Shown here in pieces: positions 25,901 through 35,036 of a DNA stretch of 52,195 nucleotides; positions within the stretch are counted from its first letter, which is position 1; the number at the start of each line of letters is the position of its first letter. The DNA is taken from NCBI RefSeq assembly GCF_025061645.1, contig NZ_JANYMP010000019.1:1-52195 (forward strand). Reading direction: 5' to 3'. The notes beneath the pieces were generated by a model. The model did no database searches, was not told the DNA's origin, and worked only from the letters and a program-made list of their open reading frames with translations. The position numbers and the translations under genes were made by a program. Origin of the DNA: Umezawaea endophytica. Lineage in GTDB: Bacteria; Actinomycetota; Actinomycetes; Mycobacteriales; Pseudonocardiaceae.

Positions 25901-25949
25901 ATTTTTTCGAGCAGGGCAGAGACTTCGTCCCCGCCCTGCTCGAAAAAAT
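25901..25949. terminator. Bidirectional terminator with 17-bp perfect stem
   Basis: ATTTTTTCGAGCAGGGC (25901-25917) pairs perfectly with GCCCTGCTCGAAAAAAT (25933-25949). The T-run on one strand and the A-run on the other make it an intrinsic terminator in both directions, 41 nt past the acyl-CoA dehydrogenase stop. Confidence 0.93.
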
Positions 25950-25990
25950 GGTGACCCGACCTACCGACGCGGCCTCGCGTGGGAGTCGCC

Positions 25991-27142
25991 TTACAAACCC
26001 AGTTCCCTGGCGATCAGGATCCTCTGGACCTCGCTGGTGCCCTCGCCGATCTCCAGGATCTTGGCGTCGCGGTAGAAGCGCCCCACCGGGTACTCGTTCA
26101 TGAACCCGTAGCCGCCGAAGATCTGCGTGGCCTCGCGGGCGTTGTCCATCGCGGCCTCGGACGAGACCAGTTTGGCGATGGCGGCTTCCTTCTTGAACGG
26201 TTCGCCGCGCAGCATCTTCGCCGCCGCCGCGTAGTACGCCAGGCGCGCGTTGTAGGTGCGCACCTCCATGTCGGCGATCTTGAACTTGATCGCCTGGTAC
26301 TCGCCGATCTTGTGGCCGAACGCCTCGCGCTCGCCCACGTACTTCAGGCACTCGTCGACGCAGCCCTGCGCCAGGCCGACGCCGAGCGCGGCGATGGCGA
26401 TGCGGCCCTCGTCGAGGGTCTGGAGGAACTGGGCGTAGCCGCGACCGCGGGTGCCGAGGAGGTTCGCCTCGGGCACGCGGCAGTCGGAGAACGACAGCTC
26501 ACGGGTGTCGGAGGCGTTCCAGCCGACCTTGGAGTACTTCTTCGACACGGTGAAGCCCGGCGTGCCGGAGGGCACGATGATCGCCGAGATCTCCTTGCGG
26601 CCGTCGGGCTTCGTGCCGGTCACGGCCGCCACGGTCACCAGGCCGGTGATGTCGGTGCCGGAGTTGGTGATGAACGCCTTGGTGCCGTTGAGGACCCAGT
26701 GGCCGTCCTCCAGCTTCGCCGTGGTGCGCAACGCGCCCGCGTCGCTGCCACCACCGGGCTCGGTGAGGCCGAACGCGCCGAGCACCTCGCCGGAGCACAT
26801 CTTCTCCAGCCACTGCGCGCGCTGCTCGTCCGTGCCGAACCGGAACAGCGGCATGGCGCCGAGCGAAACCCCGGCCTCCAGGGTGATCGCGACCGACGAG
26901 TCGACGCGGGCCAGTTCCTCCAGCGCCAGGCAGAGGGCGAAGTAGTCGCCGCCCATGCCGCCGTGCTCCTCGGGGAAGGGCAGGCCGAACAGGCCCATGC
27001 GGCCCATCTTGGCGACGATCTCGTACGGGAACTCGTTGCGCTCGTAGAGTTCGCCGATGACCGGGGCGACCTCGTCGCGCGCGAACTCCTCGACGGTCTT
27101 GCGCAGCGCTTCGTATTCCTCATCGAGGCGGAAGTCCAACAT
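25991..27142 (-). CDS. Acyl-CoA dehydrogenase
   Basis: 383 residues, ATG 27142 with GGAG upstream. Family motifs are complete: FGLTEPGGGSDAGALRTTA (FAD/substrate), NGTKAFITNSG, KKYSKVGWNASDTRELSF, and YGFMNEYPVGRFYRDAKI, with the catalytic Glu region ending EIGEGTSEVQRILIAREL. It oxidises the alpha-beta bond of a short or branched acyl-CoA and passes electrons to ETF. It is the third gene of an operon with acyl-CoA carboxylase subunits (3-nt gap), the usual context of branched-chain amino acid or isoprenoid-acid breakdown; no hydroxymethylglutaryl-CoA lyase or enoyl hydratase is present here. Confidence 0.93.
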   Translation of the reverse strand: MLDFRLDEEYEALRKTVEEFARDEVAPVIGELYERNEFPYEIVAKMGRMGLFGLPFPEEHGGMGGDYFALCLALEELARVDSSVAITLEAGVSLGAMPLFRFGTDEQRAQWLEKMCSGEVLGAFGLTEPGGGSDAGALRTTAKLEDGHWVLNGTKAFITNSGTDITGLVTVAAVTGTKPDGRKEISAIIVPSGTPGFTVSKKYSKVGWNASDTRELSFSDCRVPEANLLGTRGRGYAQFLQTLDEGRIAIAALGVGLAQGCVDECLKYVGEREAFGHKIGEYQAIKFKIADMEVRTYNARLAYYAAAAKMLRGEPFKKEAAIAKLVSSEAAMDNAREATQIFGGYGFMNEYPVGRFYRDAKILEIGEGTSEVQRILIARELGL

Positions 27143-27145
27143 CGG

Positions 27146-29083
27146 TCACTCCTGGTGGGGGACTACGACGGCTAGGGTCTGGTCCAGCGCGACCTGTTGG
27201 CCCGCCTGGACGTTCACTTCGGCGAGCACGCCGTCGACCGGTGCGACGACGGTGTGCTCCATCTTCATGGCCTCGACGACGAACAGCGCCTGACCGGCGA
27301 CGACCTCGTCCCCGGCCGCGGCCCGGACGACCAGCACGGTGCCCGGCATGGGACTGGTGACCGGCCCGGCCGCTCCCCCGCCGTGCTTCCCGGCGGATTC
27401 GAGGGGTTCGGTCTCCGTCAACGCCCACGAGCGGCCCTCGGACCCGAGCCACAGCACCCGACCGTCGCGCGCCATCGCGTACCGCCGCGTGCCGACGACC
27501 AGGTCGCCGTCGCGGACCACGGCCGTGGCGCGCACCGGTTCTCCTTCTCCCACGGCCACTTCCGCCCCGCGAACCCGGACCTCGGTGGTCTCCCGCCCGG
27601 CGACGTCGACCCGCAGGGTCGTCCACGCGTGCTCGCCGACGCGCCAGCCGCCGACCTGGTCCCACGGGTCCGCGCCGCGGCCGCTCAAGACCAACTGCCG
27701 CTCCAGGGCCGCCGCCGCGAGCACCTCGTCCGGCACCTCGTGCGTCACCAGCTCGTCCAGCTTGCGCTCGACCAGCCCGGTGTCCAGCCGACCGGCCCGA
27801 ACGTCCACATCGGACAGCAGGGCGCGCAGGAACGGGATGTTCGTGGTGACGCCGAGCAGCACGGTCCGCCCGAGCGCGGCGTCCAGCTTGCGCAGCGCCT
27901 CCTCGCGGGTGCGGCCGTGGGCGATCACCTTGGCCAACATGGGGTCGTAGTCGCTGCCGACCCGCAACCCCACCTGGAGCGCGGAGTCCACTCGCACCTC
28001 GGTCGGCTCGTGCAGCGCGAGCACCTCGCCGCCGGTCGGCAGGAAGCCGCGCGCCGGGTCCTCGGCGTAGATGCGCGCCTCGACCGCGTGCCCGGTGAGC
28101 GGGACGTCGGTGAAGTCCAGCGGTTCACCGGACGCCACGCGGAGCTGCCACTCCACCAGGTCGACGCCGGTCACCAGCTCGGTCACCGGGTGCTCGACCT
28201 GGAGGCGGGTGTTCATCTCCATGAAGAAGTAGTCGCCGGACGTGCCGTCGACGATGAACTCGACCGTGCCCGCGCCCAGGTAGCCGACGGACTTCGCGGC
28301 GTCCACGGCCGCCTGCCCCATCGCCGCGCGCGTTTCCGGGTCGAGCAGCGGCGACGGCGCCTCCTCGATGATCTTCTGGTGCCGCCGCTGGAGGCTGCAC
28401 TCGCGTTCGCCCAGGTGCACGGCGCCGCCGTGCGCGTCGGCCAGCACCTGGATCTCGATGTGCCGCGGGTTGGTGACGAACCGCTCGATCAGCAGCGTGT
28501 CGTCGCCGAACGACCCGCGCGCCTCCCGTCGCGCCGACTCGATCGCGTCGCGCAGCGCCGACTCCTCGTGCACCAGCCGCATGCCCTTGCCGCCGCCACC
28601 GGCGGAAGGCTTGAGCAGCACCGGGAACCCGATCTCACGAGCGGCGTCCACCAGCGCGTCGTCGCTCATGCCCGGCTCGGTGCGCCCCGGCACCACCGGC
28701 ACGCCCGCCGCCCGCACGGTCAGCTTCGCGCGGATCTTGTCGCCCATCGCCTCGATGGCGTCCGGACTCGGCCCGATGAAGACCAGCCCCGCCTTCTCGC
28801 ACGCGCGGGCGAACTCCGCGTTCTCCGCCAGGAAGCCGTAACCGGGGTGCACGGCCTGCGCGCCCGTGGACAGCGCGGCCTCCACGATCCTCTCGATCGA
28901 GAGGTAGCTCTCCCGCGCCGAAGCGGGCCCGATCCGCACCGCCACGTCGGCCTCGCGCACGTGCCGCGCGTCGGCGTCCGCGTCGCTGTACACCGCGACC
29001 GACCTGATCCCCATACCCCGCAGGGCTTTAACGACCCGCACCGCGATCTCGCCGCGGTTGGCCACCAGAACGCTGTCGAACAT
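27146..29083 (-). CDS. Acyl-CoA carboxylase alpha subunit (biotin carboxylase + BCCP)
   Basis: 645 residues from ATG 29083, 5 nt after the beta-subunit stop. Residues 1-450 are the biotin carboxylase ([29 protein letters not shown] glycine loop, [45 protein letters not shown]). The last ~75 residues are a biotin carrier with the AMKM motif, biotinylated at Lys607. The middle section is the BT linker domain that holds the beta subunit. With the beta subunit it carboxylates an acyl-CoA (methylcrotonyl-, geranyl-, propionyl- or acetyl-CoA); specificity cannot be read. Confidence 0.94.
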   Translation of the reverse strand: MFDSVLVANRGEIAVRVVKALRGMGIRSVAVYSDADADARHVREADVAVRIGPASARESYLSIERIVEAALSTGAQAVHPGYGFLAENAEFARACEKAGLVFIGPSPDAIEAMGDKIRAKLTVRAAGVPVVPGRTEPGMSDDALVDAAREIGFPVLLKPSAGGGGKGMRLVHEESALRDAIESARREARGSFGDDTLLIERFVTNPRHIEIQVLADAHGGAVHLGERECSLQRRHQKIIEEAPSPLLDPETRAAMGQAAVDAAKSVGYLGAGTVEFIVDGTSGDYFFMEMNTRLQVEHPVTELVTGVDLVEWQLRVASGEPLDFTDVPLTGHAVEARIYAEDPARGFLPTGGEVLALHEPTEVRVDSALQVGLRVGSDYDPMLAKVIAHGRTREEALRKLDAALGRTVLLGVTTNIPFLRALLSDVDVRAGRLDTGLVERKLDELVTHEVPDEVLAAAALERQLVLSGRGADPWDQVGGWRVGEHAWTTLRVDVAGRETTEVRVRGAEVAVGEGEPVRATAVVRDGDLVVGTRRYAMARDGRVLWLGSEGRSWALTETEPLESAGKHGGGAAGPVTSPMPGTVLVVRAAAGDEVVAGQALFVVEAMKMEHTVVAPVDGVLAEVNVQAGQQVALDQTLAVVVPHQE

Positions 29084-29088
29084 GCCGC

Positions 29089-30693
29089 TCACATCCGGAA
29101 GATGCCGTAGGAGACCGGGTCCAGCGGCGCGTTCGCCGCCGTCGACAGCGCGAGCCCGAGCACCTGGCGGGTGTCCGCGGGGTCGATCACGCCGTCGTCC
29201 CACAGCCGGGCCGTGGAGTAGTACGGGTTGCCCTGGTCCTCGTACTGCTGGCGGATCGGTGCTTTGAAGGCTTCTTCGTCCTCCGCCGACCACTCGTCGC
29301 CGAGCTGGTCGCGCCGCACCGTCGCCAGCACCGACGCCGCCTGCTCACCGCCCATCACGGAGATCCGCGCGTTCGGCCACATCCACAGGTAGCGCGGCGA
29401 GTAGGCCCGCCCGCACATCGAGTAGTTGCCCGCGCCGAACGAACCGCCGATGACGACGGTGAACTTCGGCACCCGCGCGCACGCCACGGCGGTCACCATC
29501 TTCGCGCCGTGCTTGGCGATCCCGCCCGCCTCGTACTCGCGGCCGACCATGAACCCGGAGATGTTCTGCAAGAACACCAGCGGCACCGACCGCTGGTCGC
29601 ACAGCTCGATGAAGTGCGCGCCCTTGACCGCCGACTCGCCGAACAGGATCCCGTTGTTCGCCACGATGCCCACGGGGTGCCCGTGGATCCGCGCGAACCC
29701 CGTGACCAGCGTCGTGCCGTACTCCTTCTTGAACTCCTGGAACCGGCTGCCGTCCACGATCCGCGCGATCACCTCGCGCACGTCGTACGGCGTCCGGCTG
29801 TCCGTCGGCACGACCCCGTAGAGCTGCGCCGGGTCGACTGCGGGCTCCTCGCTCGGCTCGACCGCCCACGGCCGTTCGGCGCGCGGCCCCAGCGTGCTGA
29901 TGATCGACCGCACCATCCGCAGCGCGTGCGGATCGTCGTCGGCCAGGTGGTCCGTCACCCCGGACGTGCGCGAGTGCAGATCACCGCCGCCCAGCTCCTC
30001 GGCCGTCACCACCTCACCGGTAGCGGCCTTCACCAGCGGCGGACCACCGAGGAAGATCGTCCCCTGGTTCCGCACGATCACGGCTTCGTCGCTCATCGCG
30101 GGCACGTACGCGCCGCCCGCGGTGCACGACCCGAGCACCGCGGCGATCTGCGGGATGCCGCGGCTCGACATGGTCGCCTGGTTGAAGAAGATCCGCCCGA
30201 AGTGGTCCCGGTCCGGGAACACCTCGTCCTGCCGCGGCAGGAACGCCCCACCCGAGTCGACCAGGTAGATGCAGGGCAGGTTGTTGTGCAGCGCCACTTC
30301 CTGCGCACGCAGGTGCTTCTTCACCGTCACCGGGTAGTACGTGCCGCCCTTGACGGTCGCGTCGTTCGCGACGATCACGCACTCACGCCCGGACACCCGC
30401 CCGACCCCGGTGATGATGCCCGCGGCGGGCGCCTCGTCGCCGTACATCCCGTCCGCCGCCAGCGGCGACAGCTCCAGGAACGGCGACCCCGGATCGACCA
30501 GCGCGTCCACCCGATCACGCGGCAGCAGCTTCCCGCGCGCCACGTGCCGCTCCCGCGCCTTCTCCGACCCGCCCCGCCCGGCCTTCGCGAGCTTCGCCCG
30601 CAGTTCGTCGACGAGGGTCGCGTGCTCCTTCGCGTAGCGCTGGAACGCCTCACCGGACGGATCGGCGGCGGTACGCAGGACCGGGGCGTCCAT
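29089..30693 (-). CDS. Acyl-CoA carboxylase beta subunit (carboxyltransferase)
   Basis: 534 residues from ATG 30693, with GAGGAG upstream; GTG-type starts further up would lie within the operator repeats. The crotonase-like halves are evident: [66 protein letters not shown], then [21 protein letters not shown] and [27 protein letters not shown] (split over the acyl-CoA site). The closest character is to methylcrotonyl-CoA carboxylase beta. It is the first gene of the accD-accA-acyl-CoA dehydrogenase operon, and its promoter has two 16-bp motifs also found before the TetR gene. Confidence 0.93.
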   Translation of the reverse strand: MDAPVLRTAADPSGEAFQRYAKEHATLVDELRAKLAKAGRGGSEKARERHVARGKLLPRDRVDALVDPGSPFLELSPLAADGMYGDEAPAAGIITGVGRVSGRECVIVANDATVKGGTYYPVTVKKHLRAQEVALHNNLPCIYLVDSGGAFLPRQDEVFPDRDHFGRIFFNQATMSSRGIPQIAAVLGSCTAGGAYVPAMSDEAVIVRNQGTIFLGGPPLVKAATGEVVTAEELGGGDLHSRTSGVTDHLADDDPHALRMVRSIISTLGPRAERPWAVEPSEEPAVDPAQLYGVVPTDSRTPYDVREVIARIVDGSRFQEFKKEYGTTLVTGFARIHGHPVGIVANNGILFGESAVKGAHFIELCDQRSVPLVFLQNISGFMVGREYEAGGIAKHGAKMVTAVACARVPKFTVVIGGSFGAGNYSMCGRAYSPRYLWMWPNARISVMGGEQAASVLATVRRDQLGDEWSAEDEEAFKAPIRQQYEDQGNPYYSTARLWDDGVIDPADTRQVLGLALSTAANAPLDPVSYGIFRM

Positions 30694-30711
30694 GGGCTCC
30701 TCGCGACGGTA

Positions 30712-30752
30712 GTTAGCAGCCGTTAACAACACCGATGTTAGCGCCTGTTAAC
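30712..30752. promoter_or_regulatory. Two 16-bp operator copies upstream of the carboxylase operon
   Basis: GTTAGCAGCCGTTAAC (30712-30727) and GTTAGCGCCTGTTAAC (30737-30752), offset by 25 bp, share GTTAGC-N4-GTTAAC. A third copy with one half-site change lies before the TetR gene (31782-31799, minus strand). The first copy starts 19 bp before the start codon, consistent with repression. Confidence 0.7.
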
Positions 30753-30835
30753 CACCCCGTCCACCGGACCCACGAGCCCCCTGCGGACCCCAGCGGTCCG
30801 GCCGCCCACGACCAGGCGACCGAACCGCCGCGCCC

Positions 30836-31630
30836 TCAGCCCGCAGCCGCCGTCAACGCGGGCAGGTAACCGAGCCTCTGACCGTCCCGGTTCGGGTGGT
30901 ACGACTCGTCGACCGGGAAGCTGAGGCTGTTCAGCCACCAGTCCCCGGAACAGATCTCGTGCCCGGTGAACGCCGTCCGCACGTCCTTGTACGTGAACGA
31001 CTTCGCCCCGGCCCGCCCCGAGATCACGGTCGACAGCACATCGGACGCCGAGTTGATCGCGGCCCGCTTCGTGTCGCTCAACCCCACGTTGCACGACCCC
31101 GGCACCTTGTACATGCGCGGATACCCGAGCACCACCACCTTCGCCGACGGCGCCCGCCCGCGGATCTGCGCGTAGACGTTGTCGAGCAGCCCCGGCAACG
31201 TGTTCTGCGCGTACGACTTGGCCGTGTTCGTCCGGTTCACGCAATCCTGGTCGGACCCGAACGTGCAGGTCGTGATGACATCGGTGAACCCGGCGTCGTT
31301 CCCACCAATTGAGATGGACACCAACGTCGTGGACGCGGCCAACGACCCGACCTGGCCGGAAAGAACATCACCCGTCCGAGCACCAGAACAAGCCACGAAG
31401 GTGAACGAGCTGACCGAATGCGCCGCAGCCCACAACGCCGGGTACGAATAGTTGCTGCGCTTGCAGGAACCACTGGAAGAAATATAGGAACCGGTACCCA
31501 GACCAGACGAGTACGAGTCACCGAGAGCAACGTAGTTGACCGCCGCCGGAGCAGCAGCCGCAGGTAGAACCATGGACAGGAAAGCAGCAGCGGCCATGCC
31601 CGCCACCGCCAGCAAACGCACAGGGCGCAT
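30836..31630 (-). CDS. Secreted SGNH/GDSL esterase-lipase
   Basis: 264 residues, ATG 31630 with GGGGAGA upstream. A signal peptide ends near PAAAAPA. The SGNH blocks are present: YVALGDSYSSG (nucleophile Ser), GARTGDVL (Gly block), ISIGGNDAGF (Asn block) and DESYHPNRDGQ (Asp and His). Six cysteines (including SGSCKRS, FVACSG, TTCTFGSDQDC, GSCNVG, HEICSG) should make the three disulfides known from Streptomyces secreted lipases of this type. It is an extracellular ester hydrolase. The gene lies between the TetR gene and the carboxylase operon it may control, which is an unusual interruption. Confidence 0.93.
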   Translation of the reverse strand: MRPVRLLAVAGMAAAAFLSMVLPAAAAPAAVNYVALGDSYSSGLGTGSYISSSGSCKRSNYSYPALWAAAHSVSSFTFVACSGARTGDVLSGQVGSLAASTTLVSISIGGNDAGFTDVITTCTFGSDQDCVNRTNTAKSYAQNTLPGLLDNVYAQIRGRAPSAKVVVLGYPRMYKVPGSCNVGLSDTKRAAINSASDVLSTVISGRAGAKSFTYKDVRTAFTGHEICSGDWWLNSLSFPVDESYHPNRDGQRLGYLPALTAAAG

Positions 31631-31682
31631 CGAGGTCTCCCCAGGAGAAGCAGCACAGGTGTGATGCCGAACACACGATTGT

Positions 31683-31694
31683 TACCACCTGGTA
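31683..31694. promoter_or_regulatory. Palindrome before the SGNH esterase gene
   Basis: TACCA-CC-TGGTA, 12-bp perfect palindrome 53 bp upstream of the esterase ATG, next to an AT-rich stretch (31699-31712) that may carry the -10 region. Confidence 0.3.
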
Positions 31695-31781
31695 CCTCTA
31701 TATAAAAAGATCAAGTCAAGAGTTAACGAACCACAAATTGATCTAGAAAACCCCAACCGGAGACCACCACCACACCACCGA

Positions 31782-31799
31782 GGTTTACGTTCGCTAACC
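31782..31799 (-). promoter_or_regulatory. TetR-type operator before the TetR gene
   Basis: On the minus strand this reads GTTAGC-GAAC-GTAAAC within GG...CC flanks; 11 of the 12 half-site positions match both copies upstream of the carboxylase operon. It lies just before the -10-like TAGGAT (31809-31814) of the TetR gene, as expected for autoregulation. Confidence 0.65.
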
Positions 31800-31821
31800 C
31801 AGAGGTCTTAGGATGGACCCC

Positions 31822-32427
31822 GTGCCGGACACCGACCCAGCCAAACCAACCCGCCGCGAACAGATCCTGACCGCGGCAGCAGAACTCTTCGCCCGCCACG
31901 GCTTCCACGGCGTGGGCATCGACGACATCGGCGCGGCGGTAGGCATCTCCGGCCCAGCCCTGTACCGCCACTTCCGCAGCAAAGACGCCATGCTGGGCGA
32001 AATGCTCACCTCCATCAGCGAACGCCTGCTGGACGGCGGCCAACGAAGAGTAGAAGCCTCAACCACCCCAGACGACGCACTCCGCGCCCTGGTCGGCTGG
32101 CACGTCGACTTCGCCCTGGACGACCCAGCACTGATCACAGTCCAGATCAGAAACCTGGCAAACCTGACAGACCCAGACAGACGCCGAGTACGCGCACTAC
32201 AACGCCGGTACGTAGAGGTCTGGGTGGACACCATCCAACGCACAGTGGAAAACGCAGACGAACCAACAGCCAGAGCCGCAGCCCACGCGGTATTCGGCCT
32301 GATCAACTCCACCCCCCACAGCGCCCACCTGGACCGCGCCCAGATGGCAGCACTACTGAGCCGAATGGCCCTGGCCTCCCTGACCACAGCGGGAGCCCTG
32401 GAAGAGACACCCACCGCCGCCCGCTAG
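31822..32427 (+). CDS. TetR/AcrR-family regulator
   Basis: 201 residues from GTG 31822, which lies 7 nt after TAGGAT and is probably leaderless; ATG 31813 (204 aa) lies inside that -10 element. The N-terminal HTH is typical: REQILTAAAELFARHGFHGV, IDDIGAAVGISGPALYRHFRSKDAML. The C-terminal domain (ALRALVGWHVDFALDDPALI, RRYVEVWVDTIQRTV, AHAVFGLINSTPHSA) resembles the TetR regulators that accompany acyl-CoA carboxylase/dehydrogenase operons in actinomycetes, whose effectors are acyl-CoAs. A shared 16-bp motif supports control of the operon at 25991-30693. Confidence 0.9.
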   Translation: MPDTDPAKPTRREQILTAAAELFARHGFHGVGIDDIGAAVGISGPALYRHFRSKDAMLGEMLTSISERLLDGGQRRVEASTTPDDALRALVGWHVDFALDDPALITVQIRNLANLTDPDRRRVRALQRRYVEVWVDTIQRTVENADEPTARAAAHAVFGLINSTPHSAHLDRAQMAALLSRMALASLTTAGALEETPTAAR

Positions 32428-32503
32428 CAGTAGGTAGTAGCCCGCAGGGCGCTAGGCACGAAAGCCCGGCAGCCCAACAAACGCGAGGCGCCGCCCTAAA
32501 AGC

Positions 32504-32620
32504 GTGGCCGATTTTACTTGGGGTTTTGCCCCTTAAAATTGATGATCGGGTAGGTCTTCAGCCTGCCCTTTTGGCCCGATCAAAGGGGCAAAAGAGGGGT
32601 CCCCAAGTCAAATCGGCCAC
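32504..32620. repeat. 117-bp imperfect palindromic element
   Basis: Nested inverted arms: GTGGCCGATTTTACTTGGGG (32504-32523) with its complement at 32601-32620 (19 of 20), TTTTGCCCCTT (32524-32534) with 32583-32593 (11 of 11) and GATCGGG (32544-32550) with 32575-32581 (7 of 7), leaving a 24-nt loop. It could fold as a long hairpin on either strand. It has no transposase or target duplication. It resembles mobile palindromic repeats (MITE- or REP-like) or a strong bidirectional terminator. Confidence 0.75.
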
Positions 32621-32624
32621 ACCA

Positions 32625-32714
32625 CGCTGGAAGCCGCACCAACCCACCCACCACCGCTGGAAGCCGCAGCCACCCACCCGACCCCGCTGGAAGCCGCAGC
32701 CGCCGACCCGCACC
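32625..32714. repeat. Three tandem 30-bp repeats
   Basis: Each copy begins CGCTGGAAGCCGCA and starts exactly 30 bp apart (32625, 32655, 32685); copies differ in the C/A-rich second half. In one forward frame they read RWKPxxPTxx three times (frame 32526-32741), but that frame begins in the palindrome and has no convincing start. The rest of 32428-32858 is C/A-rich with no gene I can support. Confidence 0.75.
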
Positions 32715-32858
32715 ACAAACCCGCCCCCCATTTCGCCCTAAACCGAACCACCGCCCCAACCCGCCCCCACCAACAAGCCCTCAAACCCACCCCCTCCCAC
32801 CAGCCCTTAAACCCCCGACTGGCCATCAAGCGTTGTCATTCCGTAACCTAACTTTCCA

Positions 32859-35036
32859 ATGGGCGAAGCACCGGCAAACAACGACACCGGAGGATGGCCG
32901 GGCATCCGGCTCCTCTCCCGCTTACCCGCGTGGTTCCGCTTCGTGGTGGTGACCCTCGTCGTGTTCGTCTGCGGCGTGATCGCCTCCCGCCCCGCGGGCG
33001 CGACGGACGACCGGCCGCTGAGCCAGGACGTGGCGGCGGCTTCCAGAGCCGTGTCCTCCATGACCAACCCCTCCCGGCGCAACCCCCTCGACGACTTCCC
33101 CAGCGACTTCGGCCAGGTCCAGGGCCGGAACCCGATCACCGTCACCACCCGCGACGGCGCGCAGCGCGCCATCCACCCGAGCGGCGAGTGCTCCGGCCCG
33201 GCGGGGGAGACCGAGTGGGACTTCAGCCTCGCCTGCAAGGCGCACGACCTGGGCTACGACCTCCTCCGCTACGCCGAGAGCAAGGGCCAGCCGCTCGGTC
33301 CGGCGGCCCGCAAGTCGATCGACGTCCAGCTCTCCGAGGACATGCACGCCCAGTGCCGGGCGAACCCGCGCGGCGCCGAGACCCAGTGCCACGCCGTCGC
33401 CCAGCTCTACGCGGGCGGTCTGAGCTTCAACTCGTGGCGCCAGCGCTGGGGCCCTCCGGGGCACGAGCCGGTCCTCGCCTGGGGCTTCGGCAGCGCCGTG
33501 GTGGTCTTCCTGCTGCTCGCCCGCCTCCCCGGCCGCAAGCGCGGGCCGACCAACCCGCACGCCCCGGAGTTCAGCCCGAAGCCCGCCGCGCAGGACCGCT
33601 ACGCCACGTTCCTGCGCCTGGCCAGCCTCGGTCTGGTCGTGCTGGGCCAGTCCGTCCTCACCGTCATGCACTGGGCGGGCGTGAGCGCGAACTGGCTGTG
33701 GCTGCTGACGTGGGTCCTCCAGGCCGTCCCGATCTTCTTCTTCGCGGGCGGTCACGCGAACCTGCTGGCCTGGCAGGAGATCAAAGCTCACCACGGCGGC
33801 TACGGCAGGTACCTGTCGAGCCGGATCGCGTGGCTGCTGCGCCCGGTGCTGGCGTTCGTCCTCGCCTGGCTGGTGCTCCCGCTCCCCCTGGAGCTGCTGG
33901 ACGTCCCCAAGGTCCGCGTGGAGGCGTTCGGCAGGCTCATCGCGTACCCGCTGTGGTTCCTCGGCGTCTACCTCGTGGCGGTGGCCGTGACGCCGCTGAT
34001 GGCGTGGCTGCACCGCCAACTCCGCCTTGGCACGCCGCTGATGCTCACCGTCGCCATGGTCACGGTCGACGGCGTCCGGGTCGTCTTCGACTGGCGCACC
34101 GGCGGCTACCTCAACCTGCTCCTCGGCGCGCTCTTCCTCCAGCAGCTCGGCTTCTTCTACGCCGACGGCACGCTCCGCCGGGTGTCCCGCAAGGTCCTCG
34201 GCGTGCTGGCGTCGCTCACCGTGCCCGCGCTGCTCGGCCTGATCACCTACGGCGGCTACCCGCGCACGATGATGGCGATGCCGGGCGAGGTCGGCTCGAA
34301 CCTCAGTCCGCCCACCGTCTGCCTGCTGGTGCTGGGTCTCGGCCAGATCTGCCTGGTCACCGTCCTGCGCGACCGCGCGACGGTGTGGCTGGCGGGCAGG
34401 CACCAGTGGAACGTCGTCATGTTCGCCCGCACCGCCCCGATGACCGTCTACCTCGGCTACCTGACGATCCTCGCGGCCGTGGTGGGCGTACTGGGGCTGC
34501 TGGACGCGCCGGACGCCGCCGCGTTCACCGTCGCGGACTGGCTCGCCCGGCCGCGGTGGCTGGCGGTGCTGGTGCTGCTCCTGCTGCCCGTCCTGCTCGT
34601 GTTCCACCGCTTCGAGCGGCACGCGTCGCTGTTCCCCGTCTTCCACTGGACGTCAGCGGAGTCCCACCGCTCCCGGCTGGCCGCCACGCTGGGGGTCGCG
34701 TTCGGCGCGTTCGGCGTGCTCGGTTTCGTCGCCACCGGGTTCGCGGGCACCAGCGCCACGCTGATCGTCCTCCAGGTCGACCCCTTGCAGAACCTCATCC
34801 ACCTCCTGCTGGGCTGGTACCTGCTGCACGCGGCCCGCGCGGGCACGTGCCACGGCCGGACGTCGTGGCTCCTGGCCGCCACCGCCTGCGTCCCCCCGCT
34901 GCTCGTCCTGGAGCCGAACACCATCGGCGTGGTCCTGCACGTCAGCACGATCTGCCTCGCGCTGCTGGCGGCGGTCGCGAAGCAGCACCCAAGTCACCAG
35001 GCCGAACACCGGCAGCCAGAGAAGGCGCTGGCCTAG
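32859..35036 (+). CDS. Phospholipase A2-acyltransferase-like-DUF4383 fusion protein
   Basis: 725 residues, ATG 32859. A first hydrophobic segment (FRFVVVTLVVFVCGVIA) leads to an extracytoplasmic prokaryotic-type phospholipase A2 domain (~60-195): CKAHDLGYDLL with the catalytic pair His129-Asp130, RKSIDVQLSEDMHAQC and TQCHAVAQLY, with four Cys as in the Streptomyces enzyme. Residues ~205-590 are a multi-helix membrane domain related to the acyltransferase encoded opposite (shared TWVLQ..., PLWFLGVYL, YGGYP...SNL.PP). Residues ~600-690 resemble DUF4383 (GFAGTSATLIVLQVDPLQNLIHLLLGWYLL, split). It should cut sn-2 acyl chains at the membrane face and may pass them on; that transfer is inference. 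The 3' end overlaps the opposite gene. Confidence 0.85.
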   Translation: MGEAPANNDTGGWPGIRLLSRLPAWFRFVVVTLVVFVCGVIASRPAGATDDRPLSQDVAAASRAVSSMTNPSRRNPLDDFPSDFGQVQGRNPITVTTRDGAQRAIHPSGECSGPAGETEWDFSLACKAHDLGYDLLRYAESKGQPLGPAARKSIDVQLSEDMHAQCRANPRGAETQCHAVAQLYAGGLSFNSWRQRWGPPGHEPVLAWGFGSAVVVFLLLARLPGRKRGPTNPHAPEFSPKPAAQDRYATFLRLASLGLVVLGQSVLTVMHWAGVSANWLWLLTWVLQAVPIFFFAGGHANLLAWQEIKAHHGGYGRYLSSRIAWLLRPVLAFVLAWLVLPLPLELLDVPKVRVEAFGRLIAYPLWFLGVYLVAVAVTPLMAWLHRQLRLGTPLMLTVAMVTVDGVRVVFDWRTGGYLNLLLGALFLQQLGFFYADGTLRRVSRKVLGVLASLTVPALLGLITYGGYPRTMMAMPGEVGSNLSPPTVCLLVLGLGQICLVTVLRDRATVWLAGRHQWNVVMFARTAPMTVYLGYLTILAAVVGVLGLLDAPDAAAFTVADWLARPRWLAVLVLLLLPVLLVFHRFERHASLFPVFHWTSAESHRSRLAATLGVAFGAFGVLGFVATGFAGTSATLIVLQVDPLQNLIHLLLGWYLLHAARAGTCHGRTSWLLAATACVPPLLVLEPNTIGVVLHVSTICLALLAAVAKQHPSHQAEHRQPEKALA

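Noticed and set aside
32625-32714. CRISPR-like array
   Set aside because: Only three contiguous 30-bp units without unique spacers and without cas genes nearby; simple tandem repeats.
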